Assembly (NCBI GenBank): GCA_963555925.1
Contig: CAUVXJ010000011.1
Coordinates: forward strand, 62,001-126,000
Length of the DNA: 64,000 bases
Direction of reading: 5' to 3'
Source: Protofrankia sp963555925
GTDB taxonomy: Bacteria; Actinomycetota; Actinomycetes; Frankiales; Frankiaceae
The position numbers and the translations under genes are program-made. The notes beneath the pieces were generated by a model. It was not told the DNA's origin, did not search any database, and saw only the letters and a list, made by a program, of their open reading frames with translations. Of this stretch, positions 25,692 to 34,490 are shown one piece after another. Positions within the stretch are counted from its first letter, which is position 1, and each line of letters opens with the position of its first letter.

Positions 25692-26228
25692 TCAGTGGCC
25701 GGCGCCGTCGACATCGACGAAATCGCGTCCGCGGATCATGCGGGTCGGGGTGAAGACCAGGACGTCCTTGCCGTGCTGGTTACGTACCGTCACGCGGCTG
25801 GTCACGATGCCGCGTCCGGGCTTGCTGGTCGGGCGGGCGGACAGGGCCTCGACGATCGCGTGCAGTGTGTCGCCGACGTAGGTGGGGCCCTTGACCGTCA
25901 GTTCCATCGACAGGAATGCCAGGCCGGTGCCGTGCAGCGCGTTGGTCTGGAGTACCAGGCCCTCGGCGATGCAGTAGACGAGGGCTCCCGGTACCAGCCG
26001 GCCCGTGTAGCCGCCGGCGGCGGCGTGGGTGGCGTCGACGAACAGCGGCTCGTTGAAGCCGCCCCACTGGATGAACGTCATGAGGTCGGATTCGGTGATG
26101 GTCCGGGCCGAGGTGCGAAACGCCGATCCCGGGACCATCTCCTCCCAGGTCATCCCAGGCGCCAGCAGCGGCACCTCGCTGCTCTTCGGCGTGGGGGCGG
26201 CGGTGTCGGTCGCTGCGGTGTCGGTCAC
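25692..26228 (-). CDS. MaoC family dehydratase-like protein
   Basis: A 178-residue hotdog protein. Features are MTWEEMVPGSAFRTSARTITESDLMTF, FNEPLFVDATHAAAGGYTGRLVPGALVYCIAEGL and a basic end with TPTRMIRGRDFVD. The hydratase motif Asp is replaced (GGFNEPLFVD), while the His of the PGxxxH type is missing (PGALVY), so it may be a non-catalytic or altered member. It sits upstream of an SDR and downstream of a crotonase on the same strand. Confidence 0.78.
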   Translation of the reverse strand: MTDTAATDTAAPTPKSSEVPLLAPGMTWEEMVPGSAFRTSARTITESDLMTFIQWGGFNEPLFVDATHAAAGGYTGRLVPGALVYCIAEGLVLQTNALHGTGLAFLSMELTVKGPTYVGDTLHAIVEALSARPTSKPGRGIVTSRVTVRNQHGKDVLVFTPTRMIRGRDFVDVDGAGH

Positions 26229-26261
26229 TGCTGAACTCCTCGTCGGACGGCCGGCTGCGGG

Positions 26262-27083
26262 TCAGATTTCAGCACTGTGTTGTGCCTCGACGGCGATGAA
26301 GTCCGGCTTGCGCTTCTCCCGGATGGCGGCGATGCCCTCCTGCGCGGACGGGCTCGCGAAGCCGTAGAACTCGTGCGCGAGCGAGGCCTCGAACGCGGGT
26401 AGCTGCAACCGGTACCAGTGGTTGAGCGAGGACTTGGTCGCGCGCAGCGCGTCGGCTGAGCCGATGGCCAGCGCGCTCGCCACCTCGAGGCCGCGTGCGT
26501 GCACCTGGTCGTCGTCCACCGCCAGTGAGACCAGCCCGATGCGTTCGGCCTCCTCGCCGGTGAGGCGCTCGCAGGTGAGCAGGTAGTACTTGGCCTTGGC
26601 CATCCCGCACAGCAGCGGCCAGCACAGCACGGCGTGGTCGCCGGCCGCGACACCGAGCCGGGTGTGGCCGTCGACGATGGTCGCGCGCCGTCCGACCACC
26701 GAGATGTCGGCCATCATGCCGACGGCGAGACCCGCGCCGACGGCGGGGCCGTGCATGGCCGAGACCACCGGCTTGGACAGGTCCAGGACGCCGAGCACCA
26801 TGGCGCGCGCCTCGTGTAGAACCCTGGTACGGACTCCGGGGTTGTCGGCCATCTCCTGGAGCAGGTCGAAGGTGCCGCCGGCGGAGAACGCCTTGCCCTC
26901 GCCCTGGATGAGCACGACCCGGGTCTGTGGGTCGCGGTCGATGACCGGCCAGACCTCGGCGAGGTCGCGGTGCATCCGGGGGTTGACCGCGTTGAGGTTG
27001 GGTGCGTCCAGCACGATGCGCAGAACACCGAGCGCGGGTCGCTCGAAACGCAGCGTCGGAAAGTCGTCGTATCGGTCGCTCAC
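26262..27083 (-). CDS. Enoyl-CoA hydratase/isomerase family protein
   Basis: A ~273-residue crotonase. Features are IQGEGKAFSAGGTFDLLQEM (oxyanion hole), MHGPAVGAGLAVGMMADISVV and the catalytic region DGHTRLGVAAGDHAVLCWPLLCGMAKAKYYLLTCE. This subtype, without the usual PE...GGTQ glutamates, is common in actinobacteria. GTG at 27083 is favoured by GGAG seven bases upstream; an upstream extension to 27182 is possible but is low complexity. It precedes the MaoC-like gene. Confidence 0.82.
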   Translation of the reverse strand: MSDRYDDFPTLRFERPALGVLRIVLDAPNLNAVNPRMHRDLAEVWPVIDRDPQTRVVLIQGEGKAFSAGGTFDLLQEMADNPGVRTRVLHEARAMVLGVLDLSKPVVSAMHGPAVGAGLAVGMMADISVVGRRATIVDGHTRLGVAAGDHAVLCWPLLCGMAKAKYYLLTCERLTGEEAERIGLVSLAVDDDQVHARGLEVASALAIGSADALRATKSSLNHWYRLQLPAFEASLAHEFYGFASPSAQEGIAAIREKRKPDFIAVEAQHSAEI

Positions 27084-27345
27084 CGGTGACTCCAGCGTCG
27101 TCGCGCCGCGGCCCGCGGCAGGGGGATCAGGTCTGGTCGCATCTCGAAACAGGCTCTCAGGGGATGGTTGGCTCCGCAGCACGCTACTCGACGAATCGAT
27201 TAATACGCTTACTGATTGAGTGTCGCATGCGAGGGGCGACGGTGGCTAGATCCACGGCGTCCACGGCGTCCGGTTCGTGTATCGCATCCGGGTGCAACTC
27301 GTGACATCGTCTAGATAAATAGTCGAATATTGTTGGAGGTTTGCT

Positions 27346-28575
27346 GTGAGCGAGGCGTGGATCATCGACGGCGTGCGGTCACCGCGTGGCCGGGGCAAGG
27401 CCACCGGGTCGCTGCACCCGCTGCACCCGCAGGAAGTGCTGGCCCAGATTCTCAACGCGCTGCGTGAGCGGGTCGGCTTCGACCCGCTCGAGGTCGAGGA
27501 CGTGGTCGCGGGCAACGGTATGCAGACCGGCGAGCACGGTGCCGACATCGGGCGGCTCGCGCTGCTGGCGGCCGGCTGGCCGATCGAGACACCCGGGTCG
27601 AGTCTCAACCGGTACTGCGGCTCCGGTCAGCAGGCGGTCAGCTGGGCGGCGATGGGCATCCTGTCCGGCCACCAGGACCTGGTTGTCGGCTGCGGCGTGG
27701 AGTCGATGTCACGGTGGCCGGTGGCCGACGGCGTGGTGACCCTCGACGCCGGCAACGCTCATCTGCGGGAGCTGTACCCGATGGTCCCGCAGGGGGTCAG
27801 CGCCGACCTCATCGCGACGCTGGAGGGCTTCACCCGCGAAGATGTCGACGCCTTCGCCGCCCAGAGCCAGGAGCGGTGCGCGAAGGCCGTGGCTGAGGGC
27901 CGGTTCGACGGTTCGGTCGTGCCGGTCAGCCATCTCGACGGCACGCTCGCCCTCGACCACGACGAGTTCCCTCGCCCCGGTACGACCGTGGCCACGCTCG
28001 CGAAGCTGCCGGCGTCGTTCGAGCAGCTGGCGACCCAGGTGCAGACGGGTTTCGACCGGTCCTTCGACGACATGTGCCGCGAGGTCTACCCCCAGGTCGG
28101 CGAGATCCACCACGTCCACCATGCGGGCAACTCCAGCGGCGTCGTCGATGGTGCGTCGGCGATCCTGCTCGCCTCGCCGGACTACGCCCGGGCCCACGGC
28201 TTCACCCCCCGCGCACGCGTCCGGATGACCGCGGTGGCGGGGGCCGATCCTGTGATCATGTTGACCGCCCCCGGCCCGGCCAGCCTGCGTTGCCTGGCCA
28301 AGGCGGGTATGACCGTGGCCGACATCGATCTCTGGGAGATCAACGAAGCGTTTGCCGCGGTCCCGTTGAAGACCATCCGTGACCTTGATCTCGACCCGGA
28401 CCTGGTCAATGTCAACGGCGGGGCGATCGCGCTGGGTCACCCCATCGGCGCGTCCGGCCCGATGCTCATCCAGACCGTGCTGGACGAGCTTGAGCGGCGT
28501 GACGCCAACGTCGGCCTGGTGACGATGTGCACCGGCGGCGGCATGGGCACGGCGACGATCATCGAACGGATCTGA
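27346..28575 (+). CDS. Acetyl-CoA acetyltransferase (degradative thiolase)
   Basis: A 409-residue thiolase with complete active site: Cys91 in LNRYCGSGQQAVSWAAM, His near 365 in GGAIALGHPIGASG, and Cys near 395 in MCTGGGMGTATIIERI. The NEAFA motif (LWEINEAFAAVPL) is present. It would cleave a 3-oxoacyl-CoA to acetyl-CoA (or propionyl-CoA) plus a shortened acyl-CoA. The GTG start at 27346 has GGAGG upstream. It is divergent from the crotonase gene and ends before a terminator at 28681. Confidence 0.9.
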   Translation: MSEAWIIDGVRSPRGRGKATGSLHPLHPQEVLAQILNALRERVGFDPLEVEDVVAGNGMQTGEHGADIGRLALLAAGWPIETPGSSLNRYCGSGQQAVSWAAMGILSGHQDLVVGCGVESMSRWPVADGVVTLDAGNAHLRELYPMVPQGVSADLIATLEGFTREDVDAFAAQSQERCAKAVAEGRFDGSVVPVSHLDGTLALDHDEFPRPGTTVATLAKLPASFEQLATQVQTGFDRSFDDMCREVYPQVGEIHHVHHAGNSSGVVDGASAILLASPDYARAHGFTPRARVRMTAVAGADPVIMLTAPGPASLRCLAKAGMTVADIDLWEINEAFAAVPLKTIRDLDLDPDLVNVNGGAIALGHPIGASGPMLIQTVLDELERRDANVGLVTMCTGGGMGTATIIERI

Positions 28576-28680
28576 CGCCCACCCGGCCTTCCCGGGAGGC
28601 TTCTCCCCGCAGCGGCCGTGGTATCAACCGGGATCCCACGGCCGGCCGGCGGCTCTGGAGACCCGGGGACTGCGGCCTGC

Positions 28681-28711
28681 GGGCGCGCGATCTGACGATC
28701 GTCGCGCGCCC
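28681..28711. terminator. Terminator hairpin between thiolase and aldehyde dehydrogenase
   Basis: GGGCGCGCGA (28681-28690) pairs with TCGCGCGCCC (28702-28711), followed by a pyrimidine-rich TTTGGCCC repeat track. A weaker GGCCGTGG/CCACGGCC hairpin lies upstream at 28614-28643. Both are between convergent genes. Confidence 0.75.
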
Positions 28712-28735
28712 TTTGGCCCTTTGGCCCTTTACCCT

Positions 28736-30190
28736 TTAGCCCGCCGGCGGGTCCAGGAAAATCGTCTTGTGCTCGAGGTACTCCTGCACGCCCTCCGGGC
28801 CGTACTCGCGCCCGTAGCCGGATGACCCGAACCCGCCGAAGGGTAGTGCGAAGTCGATCGCGGCACCCTTGTTGATCGCGACAGTGCCGCTGCGGATGCG
28901 GTCGGCGAGTGCCCGTGCCTGGCCGGGGTCCTGCGAGAAGACGGCGCCGGACAGGCCGAACGGGGTGCCGTTGGCGATGGCGACAGCCTCGTCGAGGTCA
29001 CTGTAGGTGAGCACGGTGAGGACCGGAGCGAAGACCTCCTCCTGGGCGATCCGCGAGGTCGGTGACACGCCGGTGACGAGAGTGGGAGCGAGGTACCAGC
29101 CCTGCGTGGTGTGCGCCGGCGGGCCGCCGCCCGTGACCACCCGCCCACCCTCGTTCGCGGCGTCGGCTATGTAGCCGAGCACCCGGTCCCGGTGGCGCCG
29201 GCTGACCAGCGGACCTACCTGGGTGGCGGAATCACGGGGGTCGCCGACGACCAGGGCCTCGAAGCCGGCCCGCAGCGCGTCGACGAGTTCGTCGTGCCGC
29301 CGCTTGCTGACCAGGACGCGGCTCAGAGCGATGCAGGCCTGCCCGTTGACCAGGGTGGCCGCGGCGACGACCGCCGCCACGACGTCGTCGAGGGGGGCGT
29401 CATCGCACACGATGCCGGCGGATTTGCCGCCCAGTTCGAGGCTGACCCGGGCCAGGTGGCTGGCGGCGGCAGCGGCCACCGCGCGACCGGTCGCGGTGCT
29501 GCCGGTGAATGCGATCTTGTCGACGTCCGGATGTCGGGCGAGGTGGTCACCGCCGACGCCGTCGCTGGCCAGCAGGTTCAGCACGCCGTCGGGTATGCCG
29601 GCGGCGTGCGCGGCCTCGGCCACCGGATAGGTGTCCAGGCAGGTCTCCGGCGCGGGTTTGCAGACCACCGTGCACCCGGCGAGCATGGCCGGGGCGAACT
29701 TGTTGGCCGCCAGGACGAGTGGGCTGTTCCAGGCGGGAATGGCCGCGACGACCCCGACGGGTTCCCGGGTGACGTCCGCGCAGGCGCCGAACAGGCCCGT
29801 CCGGCGCTCACTCATGGTCATCTGCCCGGCCAGCCCGGCGTGATAGCGAAGCAGGGCGATCATGCTGGCAGGTTCGGAATGGGCTGCCCGCCGTGGCAGT
29901 CCGAGTTCGTCGAGGACGAGCTCGCCCATCTCCTTGCGGCGCGCCGCGAGTTCGTCGGCGAACCTGGTCAGGTACTCGGCTCGTTCCCCGATCGTCAGCC
30001 GCGGCCACGGGCCGGTGTCAAAGGCGTCCCGGGCCGCGGCGACAGCCGCGTCGACATCGGCTGGCTCGCCACATGGCGCGCTGCCGACGATGCCTTCCGT
30101 CGCCGGGTTCACGACCGTGAAACGCCGGTCACCGGTTGCCGGGCGGAAGCGTCCGCCGATGAAGAACGCGTCCTGTCTGATGGTTTCCAT
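28736..30190 (-). CDS. Aldehyde dehydrogenase (NAD-dependent)
   Basis: A 484-residue ALDH. Key elements: PAWNSPLVLAANKFAPAMLAGCTVVCKPAPETCL (Asn and Lys for cofactor), FTGSTATGRAV, catalytic Glu in LELGGKSAGIV, and catalytic Cys in VNGQACIALSRVLV. It oxidises an aldehyde to a carboxylate. It starts one base before the end of the alcohol dehydrogenase gene, so the pair probably act in sequence (alcohol to aldehyde to acid), feeding the acyl-CoA ligase. Confidence 0.9.
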   Translation of the reverse strand: METIRQDAFFIGGRFRPATGDRRFTVVNPATEGIVGSAPCGEPADVDAAVAAARDAFDTGPWPRLTIGERAEYLTRFADELAARRKEMGELVLDELGLPRRAAHSEPASMIALLRYHAGLAGQMTMSERRTGLFGACADVTREPVGVVAAIPAWNSPLVLAANKFAPAMLAGCTVVCKPAPETCLDTYPVAEAAHAAGIPDGVLNLLASDGVGGDHLARHPDVDKIAFTGSTATGRAVAAAAASHLARVSLELGGKSAGIVCDDAPLDDVVAAVVAAATLVNGQACIALSRVLVSKRRHDELVDALRAGFEALVVGDPRDSATQVGPLVSRRHRDRVLGYIADAANEGGRVVTGGGPPAHTTQGWYLAPTLVTGVSPTSRIAQEEVFAPVLTVLTYSDLDEAVAIANGTPFGLSGAVFSQDPGQARALADRIRSGTVAINKGAAIDFALPFGGFGSSGYGREYGPEGVQEYLEHKTIFLDPPAG

Positions 30191-31302
30191 CAGCGGCCCA
30201 ACTCGATGATTCCGCGGATGTTCCGACCGTCGGTCATGTCCTGGTATCCCTCATTGACCTGGTCCAGCGAATAGCGGCGGGTCACCATCTCGTCGAGTTT
30301 CAACTGGCCGTTGCGGTAGAGCTCCAGCAGCATCGGGATGTCCTGGTGCGGATTGCAGAAGCCGAACAGGCATCCGACGACCTTCTTCGCGAAGGACGTG
30401 AGCATCCCGCCGGGCAGTTTGACCGTGATCTCCTCGTAGCGGTCCGCAATTCCGGTGAGGACGAGGGTGCCGCCCTTGCGGGTCATCTCGTAGCACTGGT
30501 GGATGACTTCCGGGGTGGCCACGCCCACGCACTGGATCACGCTGTCAGCCAGTACACCCCGGGTGAGACCGTGCACGTAGTCGAAGGCTTGCGAATGTTC
30601 CGTGAAACCGGCCTGTGCCCCGAGTTGTTTGGCGAACTCGTTCTTGAAGGGCACCGGATCCACCGTCACGACCGTTGCCGCGCCGGCCAGCAGCGCGCCC
30701 TGCACGGCGGCTGCGCCGATACCGCCGATGCCGTAGACGACAACGACGTCACCCGGGCGTACGTTCGCCGCGTTGACTGCCGATCCCCAACCGGTGGGCA
30801 CGCCGCACCCCATGAGGCAGGCGACATCCAACGGCGTGTCGTCGGGTACCTTCACGAGCGAATTCTGGTGCGCGACGAAGTGTTCGGAGAAGGTCCCGAG
30901 GGTGCAGAAGGCGCCCAGGCCGGTCTGGCCCAGATGGAACCGGTAACTGCCGTCGGCGAAGGCTCCGGTGAGTGTGGTGGCGCCGGCATCACACAGATAG
31001 GAGTGACCCGACGTGCACCAGCGGCAGTAACCACAGACGGGTAGAAACGAGGTGACCACCTTGTCGCCCGGCCGCAGCCGGGAGACTCCGGCACCGATCT
31101 CCCGGACCACGCCAGCGCCTTCATGGCCGCCCACCATCGGGAAGTGGAATCCGGCGCCTTTTCCGAGGTGGTCGTCGGAATGGCACAGCCCGGCGAAGAG
31201 ATTCTCCACCAGGACTTCGCCGTCGCCTGGTCCGTCGAGGGAGAGTTCCTCCACGGACCAGGGTTGGCCTCTGCCGTGCAGGACCGCGGCGCGCGTCTTC
31301 AT
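30190..31302 (-). CDS. Zinc-containing alcohol dehydrogenase (NDMA-dependent type)
   Basis: A 370-residue medium-chain dehydrogenase. Catalytic zinc ligands are in GLCHSDDHLG (Cys, with Ser/Asp following) and GGHEGAGVV; the structural zinc loop has CGYCRWCTSGHSYLCD with four Cys. The cofactor fold reads VYGIGGIGAAAVQGAL. The pattern matches actinobacterial NDMA-dependent alcohol dehydrogenases that hold NAD tightly. ATG at 31302 follows AAAGG. It is coupled to the downstream ALDH. Confidence 0.87.
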   Translation of the reverse strand: MKTRAAVLHGRGQPWSVEELSLDGPGDGEVLVENLFAGLCHSDDHLGKGAGFHFPMVGGHEGAGVVREIGAGVSRLRPGDKVVTSFLPVCGYCRWCTSGHSYLCDAGATTLTGAFADGSYRFHLGQTGLGAFCTLGTFSEHFVAHQNSLVKVPDDTPLDVACLMGCGVPTGWGSAVNAANVRPGDVVVVYGIGGIGAAAVQGALLAGAATVVTVDPVPFKNEFAKQLGAQAGFTEHSQAFDYVHGLTRGVLADSVIQCVGVATPEVIHQCYEMTRKGGTLVLTGIADRYEEITVKLPGGMLTSFAKKVVGCLFGFCNPHQDIPMLLELYRNGQLKLDEMVTRRYSLDQVNEGYQDMTDGRNIRGIIELGR

Positions 31303-31363
31303 GGTCGTACCTTTCCGGTTACCGAGCCGTCAGTTCAGGGATGCTGTCAGCCCAGGAACGCTG

Positions 31364-33082
31364 TCAGTCCAGGGACGGGGTCTCGGTGTCCCGGCCGGAG
31401 CGAAGAATGATCCCCGGGAAGTCCCCGGTGAACGTGCCGTGATGGGCGATCTCGACGCCGTTGACCAGGACACGCTCGACGCCGTCAGCCTCACCGTAGA
31501 GCCGGCCCGCGCCGGCTGGTAGGTCGAAGCGCGTCTCAGTGGGCTGGCGGGCGATGCGTGCCTCGTCGAAGATGACGACATCGGCGGCGCCACCGACCCG
31601 GAGGCGACCACGGTCACGCAGGCCGTACAGGCGGGCCGGGACGTCGGTGATGAGGCGGACGGCTTCCTCAAGTGCCACCACCTGCTGTTCGCGGACCCCA
31701 TGTTCCAGCAGCATCGTCGAATAGCCGAAGAACTCCACCATGTCGAGGTGGGCACCGGCGTCGGACGCGCCGATGACAGCCCGGGGATCGCGCCAGATCT
31801 CGGCACGGGCCTGCCAGTCCTCCGGCCGCGCCGCACGGAAGGGGTTACTGAACGTCGTCTTCAGCTCATCCGCGACGACGATGTCCATCAGCACGTCGAA
31901 CGGATCCCGGCCCTCCTCGGCGGCGATGTCGCCGACGATCCGCCCGGCATACGGCTTGGTCTGCGGGCTGAACGTCTCGATGATGTACCGGGAGCCCCAG
32001 TCGACGAGGTGGCTGAAGGCGGACGGCTCCTCGGCGCCGCGGCGCAGCTCACGCCGGCGGTCGGGATCGCGCAGGATCGCCAGCCGCTCGTCCAGCGGCA
32101 GGAAGAGGAAGTCGTGCAGTCCGGGCACCTGGTCGAGGACGAAACCGGCACGGAAGGAGAACCGGGCCGGTGGGGTGTCGGGCATCGTCAGCGCGACGAC
32201 CTTCCCGCCGCGGGAGCGGGCGATGTCGCCGACTTCGAGCCTGGCGAGTGCGTCGGGCAGGGTCTTCGCGCTGACGGTGAGGATGTTCCAGTTCAGCGGG
32301 CGGCGGGCCGCTACCGACATCCCGACCATGACGTCGGTGATCTCCTGGCTGAAGCCACCCCGCTGCGGAAGGACGGGGAGGAACTCCAGGGATGTGCCCT
32401 CGAATTCGCCGGCCACGGCGGCCAGGGCGAACAGTTCCTGTGCGGGGGCGGCGCGCGACGGGACCGGACGCCCGTCTGCATCGCTGTGGCTCTGCGACCA
32501 GGTGGAGGAGAACCCGAGACCGCCGGCCGCGATCCCGGCGCGCAGGAGCCGCTTCATCGTCTCCAGCTCGTCGTCGGTCGCCGGTCGTTCGGTGGCGGCC
32601 GGCCCCATGGCCACCCGCCGGATGGCCGAATGTCCGACCATGAAACCGGCGTTGACAGCGAGCGTCCCGTCGAGACGGTCGAGGAACTCCGCGGTGGTGC
32701 GCCAGTCCCACGGCACGCCGGTCCGTAGCGACTCCAGGGGCATGCCCTCCACCCGGGACAGCATGCGCATCAGGTAGTCACCGGCTGTGTCGTCCAGGGG
32801 GGCGACGGTGAACCCGCAGTTACCGCCCAGGACGGTGGTGACTCCGTGCAGCGGAGACGGGGAGAGCGTGGGGTCCCAGAAGCCCTGGACGTCGAGATGG
32901 GTGTGGATGTCGACGAAACCGGGGCTCACGATGAGCCCGTCCGCGTCGATCGTCCGGCGCCCGCCGTCGGGCACGGTGCCGATCGCGACGACGCGTCCAC
33001 CGTCGATCGCGACGTCGGCTCGCTGGCGCGGGGCACCGGTGCCGTCGACGACCTGACCCCCGCGGATGACGATGTCGTGCAC
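31364..33082 (-). CDS. Amidohydrolase family protein (D-aminoacylase-like)
   Basis: A 572-residue metal-dependent hydrolase. N-terminal beta-sandwich: VIRGGQVVDGTGAPRQRADVAI; metal HxH: GFVDIHTHLDVQGFWD; GVTTVLGGNCGFTVAP; MVGHSAIRR; the late metal Asp is in IGASDAGAHLDMVEFFGY. The arrangement matches N-acyl-D-amino-acid deacylase/D-aminoacylase relatives that, in catabolic islands, may act on lactones or amides instead. The GTG start at 33082 has AGGAGG upstream. It lies upstream of the ADH/ALDH pair on the same strand. Confidence 0.85.
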   Translation of the reverse strand: MHDIVIRGGQVVDGTGAPRQRADVAIDGGRVVAIGTVPDGGRRTIDADGLIVSPGFVDIHTHLDVQGFWDPTLSPSPLHGVTTVLGGNCGFTVAPLDDTAGDYLMRMLSRVEGMPLESLRTGVPWDWRTTAEFLDRLDGTLAVNAGFMVGHSAIRRVAMGPAATERPATDDELETMKRLLRAGIAAGGLGFSSTWSQSHSDADGRPVPSRAAPAQELFALAAVAGEFEGTSLEFLPVLPQRGGFSQEITDVMVGMSVAARRPLNWNILTVSAKTLPDALARLEVGDIARSRGGKVVALTMPDTPPARFSFRAGFVLDQVPGLHDFLFLPLDERLAILRDPDRRRELRRGAEEPSAFSHLVDWGSRYIIETFSPQTKPYAGRIVGDIAAEEGRDPFDVLMDIVVADELKTTFSNPFRAARPEDWQARAEIWRDPRAVIGASDAGAHLDMVEFFGYSTMLLEHGVREQQVVALEEAVRLITDVPARLYGLRDRGRLRVGGAADVVIFDEARIARQPTETRFDLPAGAGRLYGEADGVERVLVNGVEIAHHGTFTGDFPGIILRSGRDTETPSLD

Positions 33083-33110
33083 GATTCCTCCTGGACTTCT
33101 GGGGCTGCCA

Positions 33111-33199
33111 GTTTACGTGGGGCCGCCGAGCGCGCGAACGGAGCAATGATCGCGCGCTCTTCGGCCGGACCGGTTTACGTGGGGCCGCCGAGCGCGCGA
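33111..33199. repeat. 27-bp direct repeat between the two amidohydrolase genes
   Basis: The same 27 bases, starting GTTTACGTGGGGCCG, occur at 33111-33137 and 33173-33199, 62 bp apart. The intervening DNA contains inverted GCGCGC-rich sequence. This looks like a local duplication around a terminator-like palindromic stretch (GAGCGCGCGAAC near GATCGCGCGCTC). Confidence 0.85.
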
Positions 33200-33234
33200 G
33201 TACTCACGCGATTTGTTGCCCACGCGAACGCTGC

Positions 33235-34443
33235 CTATGCGGTGATGCCGTACCGGTCGAGCCGGAAGCAGCGGATGGCGTTGCCACGGGCGAGCAGGTA
33301 TGCCTCGTCCGCGCTGAGTCCCGCCTCCGTGACCATCTTCTCGAAGACCGCTTTCGAGTTCGGCCAGGTCGAGTCGCCGTGCGGATAGTCGGTCTCGAAC
33401 ATGATCTGTTCCATGCCGATGCGGTGACGCAGAGTGAGTCCAATGGAATCGTCGAACACGCACCCGTAGATCCGGTCGCGGACGTAGCTGCTCGGCGGGC
33501 GCGAGAGCCTGCCATCCAGGTTGCCGTAGACCGGTCGCTGTTCCCAGACGCTGTCGAGGCGTTCCAGGATGAACGGCATCCAACCGATCTGACCTTCACT
33601 CAATGCCACCCGCAGGTCGTGGAACCGCTCCAGCACACCGCTGGTGAGCCAGTCTGCGAACGCATGGGCCGCACCCTGGTAGGTCAGGGCGAGTGACACC
33701 GCCCGTGGGGCGTCGATCGAGGTCATCGGGAACGTGGAGGATGACCCGATGTGCAGGTTGAGGACGGTGTCGGTGTCCTCGCACGCGGCGAACAGCGGAT
33801 CCCAGTGGTCGGTGTGGATGCTCGGTAGCTTCAACCGGGCCGGGTTCTCCGAGAAGCAGACCGCATGCGAGCCCTTGGCCGCGCAGCGACGAACCTCCGC
33901 CGCGGCGAGTTCGGGGTCCCACAGCGGGATCAGGGTCAACGGGATGAGCCGACCGTACGCCTCGTCGGCGCACCATTCATCGATCATCCAGTCGTTGTAG
34001 GCACGCACGCAGGCCAAGCCCAGGTCGCGGTCTGCGCACTCGTGGAACGTCTGCCCGCAGAACCGGGGAAACGTCGGGAAGCTCAGGGCGGCCTCGGTGT
34101 GGTTGGCGTCCATGTCGGCCAGTCGGGCCGTCTTGTCGTAACAGCCTGGCCGCATGTCCTCGTAGGTCATGGCCTCCCAGTGCCGCCCGAGATAGTTCTG
34201 GTCCTTACCCGCTGCCGCGAAGCCTGGAAGGATCTCCATTTTGACGTCCCCGAACACCCAGACGTCGGCCCACAGCCCGTCTTCGGCCTCCCGCCACCCG
34301 CTGCGGGCGTGCGTCCCGAAGCGTCCCTTGAGCCGCACCAGACGGGGGCCGTCCGCCCGGAATCGCTCGGGTAGGTAGCGCTGCCACAGGTCCCCGGGTT
34401 CAAGGATGTGGTCGTCGACAGAGATGATCTTTGGCGTGCTCAT
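33235..34443 (-). CDS. Amidohydrolase 2 family protein (ACMSD-like)
   Basis: A 402-residue TIM-barrel metal hydrolase/decarboxylase of PF04909 type: KIISVDDHILEPGDLW (metal DxH), LNLHIGSSSTFPM, LSEGQIGWMPFILERLD and the late metal Asp in MFETDYPHGDSTWPNS. Relatives include decarboxylases and ring-fission hydrolases. Such proteins recur in actinobacterial terpenoid and aromatic catabolic islands. ATG at 34443 has GAGGAG upstream. It is downstream of a TesB gene on the same strand. Confidence 0.85.
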   Translation of the reverse strand: MSTPKIISVDDHILEPGDLWQRYLPERFRADGPRLVRLKGRFGTHARSGWREAEDGLWADVWVFGDVKMEILPGFAAAGKDQNYLGRHWEAMTYEDMRPGCYDKTARLADMDANHTEAALSFPTFPRFCGQTFHECADRDLGLACVRAYNDWMIDEWCADEAYGRLIPLTLIPLWDPELAAAEVRRCAAKGSHAVCFSENPARLKLPSIHTDHWDPLFAACEDTDTVLNLHIGSSSTFPMTSIDAPRAVSLALTYQGAAHAFADWLTSGVLERFHDLRVALSEGQIGWMPFILERLDSVWEQRPVYGNLDGRLSRPPSSYVRDRIYGCVFDDSIGLTLRHRIGMEQIMFETDYPHGDSTWPNSKAVFEKMVTEAGLSADEAYLLARGNAIRCFRLDRYGITA

Positions 34444-34490
34444 CGGGCTCCTCTCAGTCGCCTCCCACAAATTAACGCACGTGTGCCAAT

